From: Helicobacter sp. 'house sparrow 1'
GTDB lineage: Bacteria > Campylobacterota > Campylobacteria > Campylobacterales > Helicobacteraceae
Direction: 5' to 3'
DNA length: 64,000 nt
NCBI RefSeq assembly: GCF_900199585.1
Contig: NZ_FZQY01000008.1
Span: 147,701 to 211,700, forward strand
Part shown: in pieces, positions 55,901 through 63,794 of the stretch
Numbering within the stretch: the stretch's first letter is position 1
Layout: every line of letters starts with the position of its first letter
Program-made: the position numbers and the translations under genes
Notes under the pieces: generated by a model
The model's database searches: none
What the model saw: only the letters and a program-made list of their open reading frames with translations
What the model was told of the DNA's origin: nothing

Positions 55901-56950
55901 GACATACCAATCCACTTGGCTCCCCTCGCCAATACTTAGCCCTGCTCCCTTCCAAAAAAAGCTCTCCCCTGCATCAGCACTCTTAAAAACATAGTGCTGA
56001 TTCTCATCAAAATAAATTCCCCCATGCCCTTGATCAATATTAGAACCAAGAAAAATCTCTCCACCACCTTGTAAAATAAGATCCTTATTATTTTTTGCTT
56101 CAAAATCTCCTAATTTTTCTCCACTATCCCATAGCACTTTTGAATGATTTAAGGCTATGGCAGGATTAGTATTGCGCTCTATTAGCTTATCAAGTTCGCT
56201 TTGCCTATAGGGAGCATAAATCGTGAAAGTGCTACGATTACTAGAATTGAGAGCTCCAATTACAACCCATTTTTGCTCTAAGGTATCCCATACAAACATA
56301 GGAGATCCACTATCTCCTGCTGTTGAAGTGTTTGAAAGAAAGGTATCTTGTATGTCAAATTGTATTTTCCCGTGTCCAAGTACATGAGAATATCTCAATC
56401 TTCCACCTGTCCTAATTCCTGCACCTTGAATCTCAACTATTTCTCCATTTTCTTTTCGATACCTAGCAGCCCCCTGACCAGTTCTCCAATTTTCGGTATA
56501 GCGCGTGGTATCAAGCCCCTCACCCTCACCTAATTCCAAAAAACCATCCGGAGACACCAACCCTGTGAAAAATTTATCATATCGCACATAGCCAGTGTCA
56601 GTAATATGAACTTCCATTTCTTCAGAATCTACTTTTGTATAGGTAAAATCCATAGCTTCAAGACTTCCAAAAATTGTATGTGTTGCAGTAAATATATAAG
56701 AACCATAGACCAATGTTGCAACTCCACTATTATCTGTAGATCCTATAAAATCTGGCATAGGGGCATTGAGAGCAAAAACCTTGCCTGTGTTTTTTTCAGT
56801 CAAAGTAAGATTAGTAGCACCTGGGGTAAATTTCCCTTTGTTTTGTCCAAAATCCAAATAATATTGATAGGAAAAATTATAGTCTGCGATATTAGAAAAC
56901 GCAACAGAAGCACCAAAACTCAAACCAATGATTAAAGATTTTTTCACCAT
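52937..56950 (-). CDS. S6-type serine protease autotransporter
   Basis: A 1337-residue type V secretion protein. Signal peptide (MVKKSLIIGLSFGASVAFS), then a chymotrypsin-like protease domain: His in FTATHTIFG (H91), a candidate Asp in YDKF (D125) and the nucleophile in GDSGSP (S214). This matches IgA-protease/SPATE-type (S6) passengers. A long beta-helical passenger follows (residues 250-1030), then a helical linker and a 12-strand-like beta domain from about 1060 to the terminal LKYQF. It is probably exported and cleaved at the surface. It lies alone, with about 1 kb of degenerate repeats upstream. Substrate unknown. Confidence 0.85.
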   Translation of the reverse strand: MVKKSLIIGLSFGASVAFSNIADYNFSYQYYLDFGQNKGKFTPGATNLTLTEKNTGKVFALNAPMPDFIGSTDNSGVATLVYGSYIFTATHTIFGSLEAMDFTYTKVDSEEMEVHITDTGYVRYDKFFTGLVSPDGFLELGEGEGLDTTRYTENWRTGQGAARYRKENGEIVEIQGAGIRTGGRLRYSHVLGHGKIQFDIQDTFLSNTSTAGDSGSPMFVWDTLEQKWVVIGALNSSNRSTFTIYAPYRQSELDKLIERNTNPAIALNHSKVLWDSGEKLGDFEAKNNKDLILQGGGEIFLGSNIDQGHGGIYFDENQHYVFKSADAGESFFWKGAGLSIGEGSQVDWYVKGVGGKKYTSGRPGYEVIPDSLHKIGKGTLNVFVANEGFLRLGDGKVVLNTQDLAFDGIVLVSGRPTLELIEGKGSSIDPDRVFFFSRGGTLDIKGNDFTFNIIQASDNGARIINTGSKIAKIDIKKKMSNALDMPIEGSGSFLFHGNIGNNIIIYKDGQSQEACPWSDTNPTFCESGYGENLLAFDGNITNPDGKIEHYNGKLVLQGHPVIHAYLPKGSAEHVARITGDDIYSTPTRLDQEDWENRIFVLDEIVIAQKDESTQTIDNSSIFILGRNATLLSSIKADRTKVYFGGDQKIYSDSYDGENVRNTSSDLATFLQKAVAGVSQKDETFYFEGNLGGINQTNFVISNTSSNPLKFGTFEAKDKRFFRNNKIVSLDLVPTSQNTYTISLDSTSSFKARYVDFYGNNQALLSGGTENSIAFLRLFNQQSVVLGDLFIKDIFLGSDESSSTLSYDSAITFHSLLSTLSLTGTLSLSNGSALLFDNKEESFVYAKYNTPYNLIKANTILDSRTSKDVIFLNPDYLRTINPKTITTPSEINLVFEKKQNDIVVGDKNLDWLDTYILNVQNESDEALAVQKLEKTNQITGQFRGLLESIARTNDRGQKVFKDIFTDVLILGAGDSGNIGLYSFLEEVDSNLSKIANSDFSLNLGLLNTIVNFSSLRNQKSLNQQIAKVDFKAKAYLAQNDKGSLDFKDYKENQNLVLDSLVSQKDVLDYRNSVYASIVGSYYNYEGSLGATGITMGYDRILLQEPEHYLSVGASFSYLYGIYNQASIRQNSQAFIFGLHTQYFYKNNEFLVQFFGGIGLNEKTTKIVSNFQLNELNATTSTTDFLANTSLTYKYRFLLQKSTNLYQALKPVVSLGYQHFYIPGSLNNDVFHFEKINQGIPNIEVGLEYNISTQKIENILQMNLKYNLQTIGHRKVGIGTSAPLDYRINMQDLYVGLTYLGNVSFGDSLFLNYQISAELSPINPNYFGVLGNVGLKYQF

Positions 56951-56989
56951 CGACCCCTAAAAGTTCTATTCTCCAATGCTTGGCATAGT

Positions 56990-57205
56990 CTAGACTTAGA
57001 GCATTTCAAAGGCTTTGAAGTCCAAAGACCTAATCTAAAGACTTAGGTATTTGAAAGCCTAGTGTGGTTTAAAGACCCAACATTTAAAAGCTAATATTCA
57101 CAGACTTAGCATTCAAAGGCTAGTGTCAAAGACCCATACTTGAAGACCAACATCTAAAAACCTAAAGACCCAATACAAAGATCCAACATTCAAAGGCTTT
57201 TTTCT
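56990..57205. repeat. Degenerate tandem repeat block A
   Basis: Imperfect units of roughly 30-37 bp built from CAAAGGCT...AAAGACCCAACAT. Matching segments start near 57008, 57047, 57081, 57108 and 57188. Variation is too high for recent slippage. It lies 40 bp upstream of the autotransporter start. Confidence 0.6.
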
Positions 57206-57510
57206 ACTTTTCTAAAAGCTTAAAAATTTTGGCCTTGGTTTAAACCACCAAATCCATCAAATTTTTATACCTTTATCACAGAGATTATTGCCAAGTTTAT
57301 ATCCTCTTTATATTTTTTGAAGACATCTAGCTTGCTAAAGTTTTGTAAAAGCCATCAGTCTTCTACTTTGCTTATAAAAGAAAAATTTTTAGGGGCTGAT
57401 TATAACAAAAATACCTAGTATCTATTTTTCAAATTGTAATAAGCATAGAATATACCTACAAGATTATTTATATTTGTTACAAATTTTTTTATTTAGATTA
57501 TATTTACTAC

Positions 57511-57806
57511 ACAATTTTTATAGAGAAGCCTAGATTCTTTCCATAAATACATTATTTGTAATCGCGCTTTAGTTTTTCCATAAACCATAAACTCATTATT
57601 TTTAAAAAATAGACTCTAGTTTCTTCCCACAGACATATCAGAATTTTTATAAGCAAGCTTAGATTTTCTTCATAGATGCATTATTTTATAAGCAATTCTA
57701 GTTTTTTGCGTAAAACACATCAAAATTCTTATAAATAAGCTTAGATTCTATAAACACATCATTCTTACAAGCAAGCTTCAGACTCTTTACTACAAGCACA
57801 TCAAAA
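57511..57806. repeat. Degenerate tandem repeat block B
   Basis: About seven imperfect units of 38-47 bp, of the general form TTATAAGCAAGCTTAGATTC then CATAAACACATCATT. Best-conserved units begin near 57511, 57644, 57726 and 57764. There are no constant-length spacers, so this is not a CRISPR array. Confidence 0.65.
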
Positions 57807-57953
57807 AACATCGATCTTTTTCACACAAAACCCACTTTTCTTAAGATACTCTTAGACTTTATCTTTGCCTATTGCTAGACCATCCTTTGTTTCTAGCGTG
57901 TATTATTTAGTTGATTTTTAGCTATTTTTTATTATCTCTTAAGTCTCTTTCTA

Positions 57954-58607
57954 TCAGTTTTCATCCTCTTTTTCTATAATATTTATATTCCCATCAATTA
58001 TCTCAATCTCAAAATTTGGCAATGATGGGGGTTTAGGATCTGGTTTTTTAATGATTTTTAGTGGGATTTTTTCCTTTGAGCCATACTTATTTAAAAACTT
58101 GCATAGTTCTCCAAACTCTACACTTCTTATAGATTCTTTCTCCAAAATATCATAAACATAGGGACGATAAGCCCCCTCATAGTCTATACTTAGAGTTACT
58201 CTTAAATCATTTATACTTCTTGCATAGAAATAAGCTTGTGTAACTTTGTATGTATTTTTTCTTCCTCGATCATTCCAATAAGTCAAGATAACTTGCTCTC
58301 CCTCTTGTTTGAGATATATAGGGTTAAGCTCGCTCTCAAACTTATAATGAGAATAGAGCAAAAGAAGTTCTTGTATATCCACAACCCTAAGATAGCTCTC
58401 CTGTAAGTGTTTAAGATAGTGTGTAGCTCTACACTCCTTGAGGTCATCAAGGTTTGAGTCGATATAAAAATCAAAGATTTTACGCTTTTTATAAAAGCGT
58501 TTCTTTGAGCAAAGCCCACTGGCCAAAAAATCCAAAACATCTTTCTCTTCCCATACTCCTCCAAGATCTGTAGCCTCACCTAGAGTGATTTCAAAATGAA
58601 AATGCAT
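57954..58607 (-). CDS. Partner protein of the ABC-type ATPase, unknown family
   Basis: 217 residues from the ATG at 58607, which has AAAGGA at good spacing; the frame is open 7 codons further up. It opens MHFHFEITLGEATDLGGVW and includes a WYL-like YWNDRGRKNTYKVTQAYFYA segment near the centre, then a proline-rich stretch (IKKPDPKPPSLPN) and an acidic tail. No nuclease or membrane motif is obvious. It overlaps the ATPase gene by 17 bp, so the two form one unit. Confidence 0.55.
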   Translation of the reverse strand: MHFHFEITLGEATDLGGVWEEKDVLDFLASGLCSKKRFYKKRKIFDFYIDSNLDDLKECRATHYLKHLQESYLRVVDIQELLLLYSHYKFESELNPIYLKQEGEQVILTYWNDRGRKNTYKVTQAYFYARSINDLRVTLSIDYEGAYRPYVYDILEKESIRSVEFGELCKFLNKYGSKEKIPLKIIKKPDPKPPSLPNFEIEIIDGNINIIEKEDEN

Positions 58608-60714
58608 TACACAATCCTTTAACTTCATCCCAACATTTAATCAAATGATCAAGGGGTATGTCTAAAATTGGTTCATACATGAAAGAATTAATATGGATAT
58701 TTTCAGGAGTAATCATCAAAACTTTTTGCATGATTTGTTTTTCATTTGATGATAACAATCCTTTTACTTGATCAAATAATTTTATTGTTTGGTTTTCATC
58801 AAAAGCAATATCCACAGCCACTTTCTTAAACATAAATTCTTCAGCTTTTAATCTACATGCAATAGCCAACATAACCTTTATTTCCAATTTCATTGGATCA
58901 TCAGTTATTTTTATTTTGTCAGCATTGCTATACAAACAATCTAAAAAACCTTTTTTACTATCAACTTCAGAATATTTTCGACTTGTAAAAATTTGTTCAA
59001 CTATTTTAATTGCATCATCCAATATAAGTTCTTTTGTCTTATCTTTTATATGAAGAAAACTTGTAAGAAAATTATAATTTTCATCTTCCTTGCCTTTTGT
59101 GTATTCAATAATATTTCTTGCAAAAGGAATCATCATAATCAATCCAATTTCATCATTCTTAATGCTGTTGATATAGCTTTTTACATATCCTCCATGCTGA
59201 AATATAATTTTTCTTTCTTTATCTTTTGTTACAAGCATTGGGCGACTTTTATCTGTCCTATTTTTAAGAGTTCTATAAAAATCAAAATTATGTGTCATAA
59301 CAATAAATTTAAAATCTTCATTTTTTTCTAAATCGCGAAGATATTCAATAATTGCGTGTTTATTACGATAATCAAACGAATCTGAAATATCATCAAAAAT
59401 CAATAATTGTTTAGTTTTTAACGCTTCTCTTGCCTTAATTTCAAAAAGGATTTGCATAATATATAAAGCCCTTTTTTCACCATTGCTTAGGCAATCTTCC
59501 AACTCCTCTCTTTTAGTTCTTGTTTGCTCGCCATCATCAAATATAAAGTCCAGACTTGCAACTTGCTGTTTTAATAAAACATCTTCTTTATTTTTTAGCT
59601 CAACTTTAAAGGGGACATAAAACCTTGCGTTAAAAGTATCAATAATTTCTTCCCATGTTGAATATTCATTCTTCGCTCGTTCCAAAATATCTAAGATTTT
59701 ATTTTTATCATTCCTAAACATTTCAACAATGTTTTCTACCAATGATAAATGTTGTTTCATATATGAAAACATCACTTCTTTTTTAAAACCTTCATAATCT
59801 GTAAGTTTTGTAATGATTGAATTATTTTTAATCAAAATCTCTTTAAAGGCTTTGAGAGTTTTATTTTTGATTTGTTTCTCGATTTTTTCAAAAGTTGCTT
59901 TTAGATTCGGATCATTGATAACCTTGTCTATAGCATTAGCAATTAGTATCCCTAACTCATCACTGGATTTAACTTTTTTACCCTTGATTTCTAGACAGTG
60001 TTTTGCTTTAAAAAACCTATCATCTTGCAAGACATTTTGCAACTCCTTTACCTGATGCGTTCCAAAAGGTCCATTCTCAGTGGTGGAAAAAATATCAGAT
60101 TGAGATAAGAGTGCATTGTATTTTTCTAAATACTCTTCAATAAGCCCCTTGTTATTATTGATAAATTTTTTAACTTCCCCATCGTCGTCAAATACATCAT
60201 GATACTTAAAAGTATATAGATCACTTTGGGATTGGATTGCATCCATATTCTCATCCAAGATCTGATAGATATTTTTATTATTAAAAACTTCAATAAATTC
60301 TTTTTCACAATCCTTGCTGTTTGTCTTCTTGTAAATTGCACTAAAAAGTTCTTTTTTCTTTTTGTCTAATTTTGTAAATACTTTGTCATATTCATCTTTT
60401 AAACTTTTGCTCGCTAAAAATGTGCTTATCTTTTTATAAGAATCAAGCTTATTATTATACGAATCAAATACTATCGTATTTTCACGACTGATTGGTTCTG
60501 TGTCAATAGATATTGTTGCACTGCTTTTTCGATGTTTTAAAATCCTATCTTCAGGTTGATTTTTCTTCAGTAAATCATTGACTGTATTTGCGAATGATGT
60601 TTTAAAAACTCCATTCTGAGCATAAATTACATAAATGTTGTTTTTGGTAAAATCCAACTCTTTATCTATCTTTCCAATACCATAACAATTTTCTATATTA
60701 ATTTGTAATTTCAC
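58591..60714 (-). CDS. ABC/SMC-like ATPase (AAA_13 type) with variant P-loop
   Basis: The 707-residue protein has a nucleotide-binding core split by a long helical insert. The P-loop reads YAQNGVFKTS (residues 31-40), where the usual GxGK(S/T) has Phe before the Lys. The ABC signature is LSNGEKRAL (408-416), Walker B LLIFDDISDS (436-445), and the H-loop His is H474 (VMTHNFDF). The central region is coiled-coil-like. Proteins of this layout commonly serve in anti-phage systems as sensors. GTG start, 6 bp after AAGGA; it overlaps the leader ORF by 17 bp and its partner by 17 bp. A defence role is inferred. Confidence 0.75.
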   Translation of the reverse strand: MKLQINIENCYGIGKIDKELDFTKNNIYVIYAQNGVFKTSFANTVNDLLKKNQPEDRILKHRKSSATISIDTEPISRENTIVFDSYNNKLDSYKKISTFLASKSLKDEYDKVFTKLDKKKKELFSAIYKKTNSKDCEKEFIEVFNNKNIYQILDENMDAIQSQSDLYTFKYHDVFDDDGEVKKFINNNKGLIEEYLEKYNALLSQSDIFSTTENGPFGTHQVKELQNVLQDDRFFKAKHCLEIKGKKVKSSDELGILIANAIDKVINDPNLKATFEKIEKQIKNKTLKAFKEILIKNNSIITKLTDYEGFKKEVMFSYMKQHLSLVENIVEMFRNDKNKILDILERAKNEYSTWEEIIDTFNARFYVPFKVELKNKEDVLLKQQVASLDFIFDDGEQTRTKREELEDCLSNGEKRALYIMQILFEIKAREALKTKQLLIFDDISDSFDYRNKHAIIEYLRDLEKNEDFKFIVMTHNFDFYRTLKNRTDKSRPMLVTKDKERKIIFQHGGYVKSYINSIKNDEIGLIMMIPFARNIIEYTKGKEDENYNFLTSFLHIKDKTKELILDDAIKIVEQIFTSRKYSEVDSKKGFLDCLYSNADKIKITDDPMKLEIKVMLAIACRLKAEEFMFKKVAVDIAFDENQTIKLFDQVKGLLSSNEKQIMQKVLMITPENIHINSFMYEPILDIPLDHLIKCWDEVKGLCNAFSF

Positions 60715-60805
60715 TTTTTATCCTTATTTTGATGATTTTTACTTCCTCATTGAGGTTACAGATTAAAAAATTGAGTTTAGATTCTAGTTTTTGGATAAAA
60801 GTCAT
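60698..60805 (-). CDS. Leader micro-ORF 1 (35 residues)
   Basis: Opens MTFIQKLESKLNFLICNLNE behind the very strong site AAAGGAGGGG and ends inside the first codons of the ATPase gene, overlapping it by 17 bp. A related 29-residue ORF (63680-63769) begins MIFIQELELKISSL and precedes the nuclease gene. Sharing of the first residues, spacing and ribosome site argues that it is translated. It might couple translation into the next gene or act as a short antitoxin-like or signalling peptide. Confidence 0.5.
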   Translation of the reverse strand: MTFIQKLESKLNFLICNLNEEVKIIKIRIKSEITN

Positions 60806-60829
60806 CACTCCCCTCCTTTCATTATTTTT

Positions 60830-60883
60830 TCTTTAGTTTGGAATTATAGAATTCTTACGAGCAGTTTTTTGCAGAGAAAAAAG
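60830..60883 (-). repeat. 54-bp direct repeat, copy A
   Basis: Matches 63795-63848 at 53 of 54 positions (60872 is C, 63837 is G). It contains TATAAT on the reverse strand (60843-60848), which fits a promoter for the leader ORF and ATPase. In copy B the same sequence also encodes the 3' end of another gene, so copy A looks like a duplicate of that 3' end. Confidence 0.85.
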
Positions 60884-60901
60884 AAGTAATTATAAACCCC
60901 C

Positions 60902-61951
60902 TTATAATTTCAATATCCTTCGAGAGCTTTCTACACAATTCGCAATCATTTTGCTAATATAAATATTATTCCTAACCGAAATCCAAAAAGATGGACTCTT
61001 TCCTGCAACATATCCATCTTTTGCATCCAAAAAAACTTTTTCTCCCCAAGTAGGTTTTTTTTCATCAATCAATATCCCAATCTCGCTATAAAGTTTTTTT
61101 GCACACTCAATATATGCTCTTTCTGTATCAAATTGATCTGAAGTTCTATACCTACAATACCAAAATTCCAACTTGCTGTTTTTTATATTTGGGATATCAA
61201 TTCTTGGAATCCAACCTCTAGCCTGCATATCATATCGTCTGGCTGTTGTTAATGCATAATCACCATAATAAACATTCTGAAATTCTTCATATAAACAACT
61301 AGGACCTAAAGTATATTTTTTTACTTCCCCTTCATTTGAAATTGGAACCGTTGCTGGAAAGCAAGAGTAGGCATAAATTATGGCTTTGATTTCAAGATCA
61401 GAAATTGCCTTAATATATTTAAAAAAATTAAAGTCTCTATCCTGATTCTCGGCATCCAAAATAACAATACACTTATGAAGGTGATCTTGAATTTTTTCAA
61501 GATACATACGGTTATCCGTGTCTAAAGCATTTAATCTTAATGCCAATGTTGAAAAATTTGAACTCAAAACCTCAATCTGTTTCAAAACATCGTCTATACA
61601 ATCAGGATTAAAATGAATGGTTGGAATAAAGCTAACTCTTGATTTATATTGATTAACGAAATTCACCCATTTTTCATAGCCATTTTCATTTGATAAAAGC
61701 AAATCTTGAATTTGATCATTATCCAGTGTTTCTTCTGTAGTCAAATCCAAGATAAAACAACTCCCAGCAAAGATACTAACTACCTCTTCCATTTTTTTTT
61801 CAATAGATCCATTCCTATTTCTCGGAGTTATTCTTGATCTTGTAAGCTCTAGGATTGGCAAGATTTTTTTCTTATCTTCATTTGATAGCTCTTTATATGC
61901 CCTAAGCTCCGAATCTCGACTTTTTAAAATTGGAAAATAGTAATATTCCAT
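60902..61951 (-). CDS. Beta-family protein (PF14350-like)
   Basis: 349 residues from the ATG at 61951, which follows AAGGAG by 7 bp; the frame extends 12 codons upstream within the peptidase gene. It opens MEYYYFPILKSRDSELRAYK and has LPILELTRSR, a pattern typical of the phage-associated Beta protein family. A TIM-barrel-like order of strands is possible (FILDLTT, FIPTIHF, LALRLN, CIVILDAE). The catalytic role is unknown. It is the last gene of the cassette, directly after the ImmA/IrrE gene. Confidence 0.7.
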   Translation of the reverse strand: MEYYYFPILKSRDSELRAYKELSNEDKKKILPILELTRSRITPRNRNGSIEKKMEEVVSIFAGSCFILDLTTEETLDNDQIQDLLLSNENGYEKWVNFVNQYKSRVSFIPTIHFNPDCIDDVLKQIEVLSSNFSTLALRLNALDTDNRMYLEKIQDHLHKCIVILDAENQDRDFNFFKYIKAISDLEIKAIIYAYSCFPATVPISNEGEVKKYTLGPSCLYEEFQNVYYGDYALTTARRYDMQARGWIPRIDIPNIKNSKLEFWYCRYRTSDQFDTERAYIECAKKLYSEIGILIDEKKPTWGEKVFLDAKDGYVAGKSPSFWISVRNNIYISKMIANCVESSRRILKL

Positions 61952-61952
61952 C

Positions 61953-62498
61953 TTAGTACTCCTTGAGATAACCCAATTTAAAAGCACGATACTTTATTGC
62001 CGAATATGAAACTTGAAAAAAATCAGCCAAAGTTTCTACTTTTACATTCCCTTGTCTTATTTCATTTTCAAACGAGTTTTGTGGCATTAGCAAATCTGCG
62101 GCAAATCCATTGGCTTCAACCTCTCGTTGATTATTTAGATTATTATCCGATCGAAAAAGAATGCCATCCTCAATTTTATTACCCTGCATTAAAAAATCCT
62201 TATGAAGAACAAAGTGTGCAAATTCATGTGCCAATGTAAAGCGTCTCCTAACCAAAGAATGGTATTTATTAATAACTATTTGATAAATACCACTATTTCG
62301 ATATTCAATTTTTCCAGAAATATCACTATCAAAATAATCTTCCCAATAGTCAATTTCTTGAATATGAAGAATATAGGCAAAAATATCAAAAGGACAAGTC
62401 TCAACTCCTAAATTTCTCGCATGCTCAAATATTTCTTTAATTGTTTTTTTATTGTAGGTGGTTAAATTTTCATTTCTTTTCCTGTTTATAAAAGCCAT
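61953..62498 (-). CDS. ImmA/IrrE family metallopeptidase
   Basis: The 181-residue protein has the zinc motif HEFAHFVLH (HEFAH at 91-95) and the third ligand region REVEANGFAADLLMP with E128. ImmA-type peptidases cleave specific repressors or antitoxins, often to switch on mobile elements or defence. There is no N-terminal HTH domain here, so it would need a separate DNA-binding or target protein. GAGGA precedes the ATG. The Beta-family gene starts right after its stop. Confidence 0.85.
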   Translation of the reverse strand: MAFINRKRNENLTTYNKKTIKEIFEHARNLGVETCPFDIFAYILHIQEIDYWEDYFDSDISGKIEYRNSGIYQIVINKYHSLVRRRFTLAHEFAHFVLHKDFLMQGNKIEDGILFRSDNNLNNQREVEANGFAADLLMPQNSFENEIRQGNVKVETLADFFQVSYSAIKYRAFKLGYLKEY

Positions 62499-62508
62499 AC
62501 CAGAATCC

Positions 62509-63051
62509 TCATTTTTTATTTTCTAAAATCATCTCTTCATTTCCAAGATTTAGTATTTCTATTTGCTCTACTTGTTTTTTAAGCATATCAATATCTTTTT
62601 CAACAATTTCAAATTTTTCCTTCATTTGAGATGCAACATATGCATTAACAACTTCCTGTGTTAATTTTTTTACATCTATTTCTTTGCTTAAATAATTTTT
62701 TATTTCTTTTTTTGTATTTGTGTCAATATCATCATTTTTCCGTTTAAGATAAATAAATGATGAAATACCAAATAAACCTACAATCGCAGATAAAATCAAT
62801 ACAAAGTTATTGTAATAAGAAATATAAAAACCAAAATAGTCTTTTGCTGAAATTAATTTACTTTCAGCAACTAACTGTTCTAGAGTTTTATGCTTGTCTT
62901 CATCCAAGACAATTTGATTCCCTATTAGAGAAACAACCTTCAAAATCTCATCATATGCATACCATACAACAAAAGCAAATAAACCAAAAAAGATCAAAGT
63001 CCAAAAAGCCAGAATGAAAAAACCCGGTGACAAAAATTTCAAAAAACTCAA
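62509..63051 (-). CDS. Two-transmembrane coiled-coil protein
   Basis: 180 residues with transmembrane segments near residues 10-33 and 81-103 and a C-terminal coiled coil (KKLTQEVVNAYVASQMKEKF, then MLKKQVEQIEIL). Its start overlaps the upstream nuclease gene stop by 4 bp. The layout, with two membrane spans and a cytoplasmic coiled coil, would suit an effector or anchor that brings the cassette proteins to the membrane. It is not recognised. Confidence 0.6.
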   Translation of the reverse strand: MSFLKFLSPGFFILAFWTLIFFGLFAFVVWYAYDEILKVVSLIGNQIVLDEDKHKTLEQLVAESKLISAKDYFGFYISYYNNFVLILSAIVGLFGISSFIYLKRKNDDIDTNTKKEIKNYLSKEIDVKKLTQEVVNAYVASQMKEKFEIVEKDIDMLKKQVEQIEILNLGNEEMILENKK

Positions 63052-63671
63052 ACACTCTCCTCAATGGAAATTTTACCAAACAATAAAAATAAATCATCTG
63101 GATGTATTGTATTTAAGTTTCTTTCAAATTCACTCCTTAAAAGTAAAAAGTTTTCCATATAACGATCACTTAACTCACTTATAATCATTTTTTTTAAATC
63201 CGTTTTTTTGAACTTCTGAACGATGTGATGTCTAATCTCAAATGCGGTTTGATTGCTTCTCTCTCGATATTCTTTGAGCGTGTTCTGTGCAATAAAAAGC
63301 GATTGATAATATGCAAGTGGTGTATTTTTTTTTGCTTTTCTATTGAGAATAAATTTTTTATTCTCAATATCAAAAAAATATATACCAACATCTTGAGGTA
63401 ATTTTACTATCGAGTTTGAAAATTTTTTGTCAAGGATTACATAAACCTTATCACATATTTTAAGATAGTCTTCTAGTTGCCCTTCAAGCTTAGTAAGATT
63501 ATCTTTTGCTGACTTAATTTCATAACCAACAATATTGTTTTTTTCAACAGATAAAATATCCATCTTCCGTTTGCCTCCAATGATTGGAACCTCTATGGAA
63601 GCAAATAACAAATCTCGATTTTCTTTAATCATTTCTTGTAAAAATAAGCATTTGATTTGTTTTTCAGTCAT
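63048..63671 (-). CDS. PD-(D/E)XK nuclease-like protein (sce7726 type)
   Basis: The 207-residue protein has a nuclease-fold signature: E27, then RKMDIL (D38) and GYEIK (E51-x-K53), followed by Q65 in the next helix. The family called sce7726 in annotation resources has this layout and usually sits beside a second conserved gene, as here with the Beta-like protein. TAGGAGA precedes the ATG. First gene of the four-gene cassette, behind leader ORF 2. Confidence 0.72.
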   Translation of the reverse strand: MTEKQIKCLFLQEMIKENRDLLFASIEVPIIGGKRKMDILSVEKNNIVGYEIKSAKDNLTKLEGQLEDYLKICDKVYVILDKKFSNSIVKLPQDVGIYFFDIENKKFILNRKAKKNTPLAYYQSLFIAQNTLKEYRERSNQTAFEIRHHIVQKFKKTDLKKMIISELSDRYMENFLLLRSEFERNLNTIHPDDLFLLFGKISIEESV

Positions 63672-63679
63672 TGTTTCTC

Positions 63680-63769
63680 CTAAATGACTTTAATTTTTTT
63701 CTCTGTGAGATTGTAGAGGATATAGGTTAAAGAACTGATTTTAAGTTCTAGCTCTTGGATAAAAATCAT
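63680..63769 (-). CDS. Leader micro-ORF 2 (29 residues)
   Basis: Reads MIFIQELELKISSLTYILYN then a basic tail and TAG at 63680. GAGAGGA lies before the ATG. It is related to leader ORF 1 in its first ten residues. It ends 8 bp before the nuclease start and includes that gene's ribosome site spacing, so it may couple their translation. Confidence 0.45.
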   Translation of the reverse strand: MIFIQELELKISSLTYILYNLTEKKIKVI

Positions 63770-63794
63770 TACTTTTCCTCTCATCATTACTTGT

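Larger units (their letters stand above)
56951..57953. other. 1-kb repeat-rich region upstream of the autotransporter
   Basis: No gene seen. Two families of degenerate tandem repeats occupy it (56990-57205 and 57511-57806), separated by AT-rich DNA that presumably holds the autotransporter promoter. Such decay could come from expansion and drift, or from a degraded coding repeat. Confidence 0.6.

Noticed and set aside
57511..57806. Possible CRISPR array
   Set aside because: Units are degenerate and contiguous; there are no identical repeats with unique spacers of constant length, and no cas gene is in the window.
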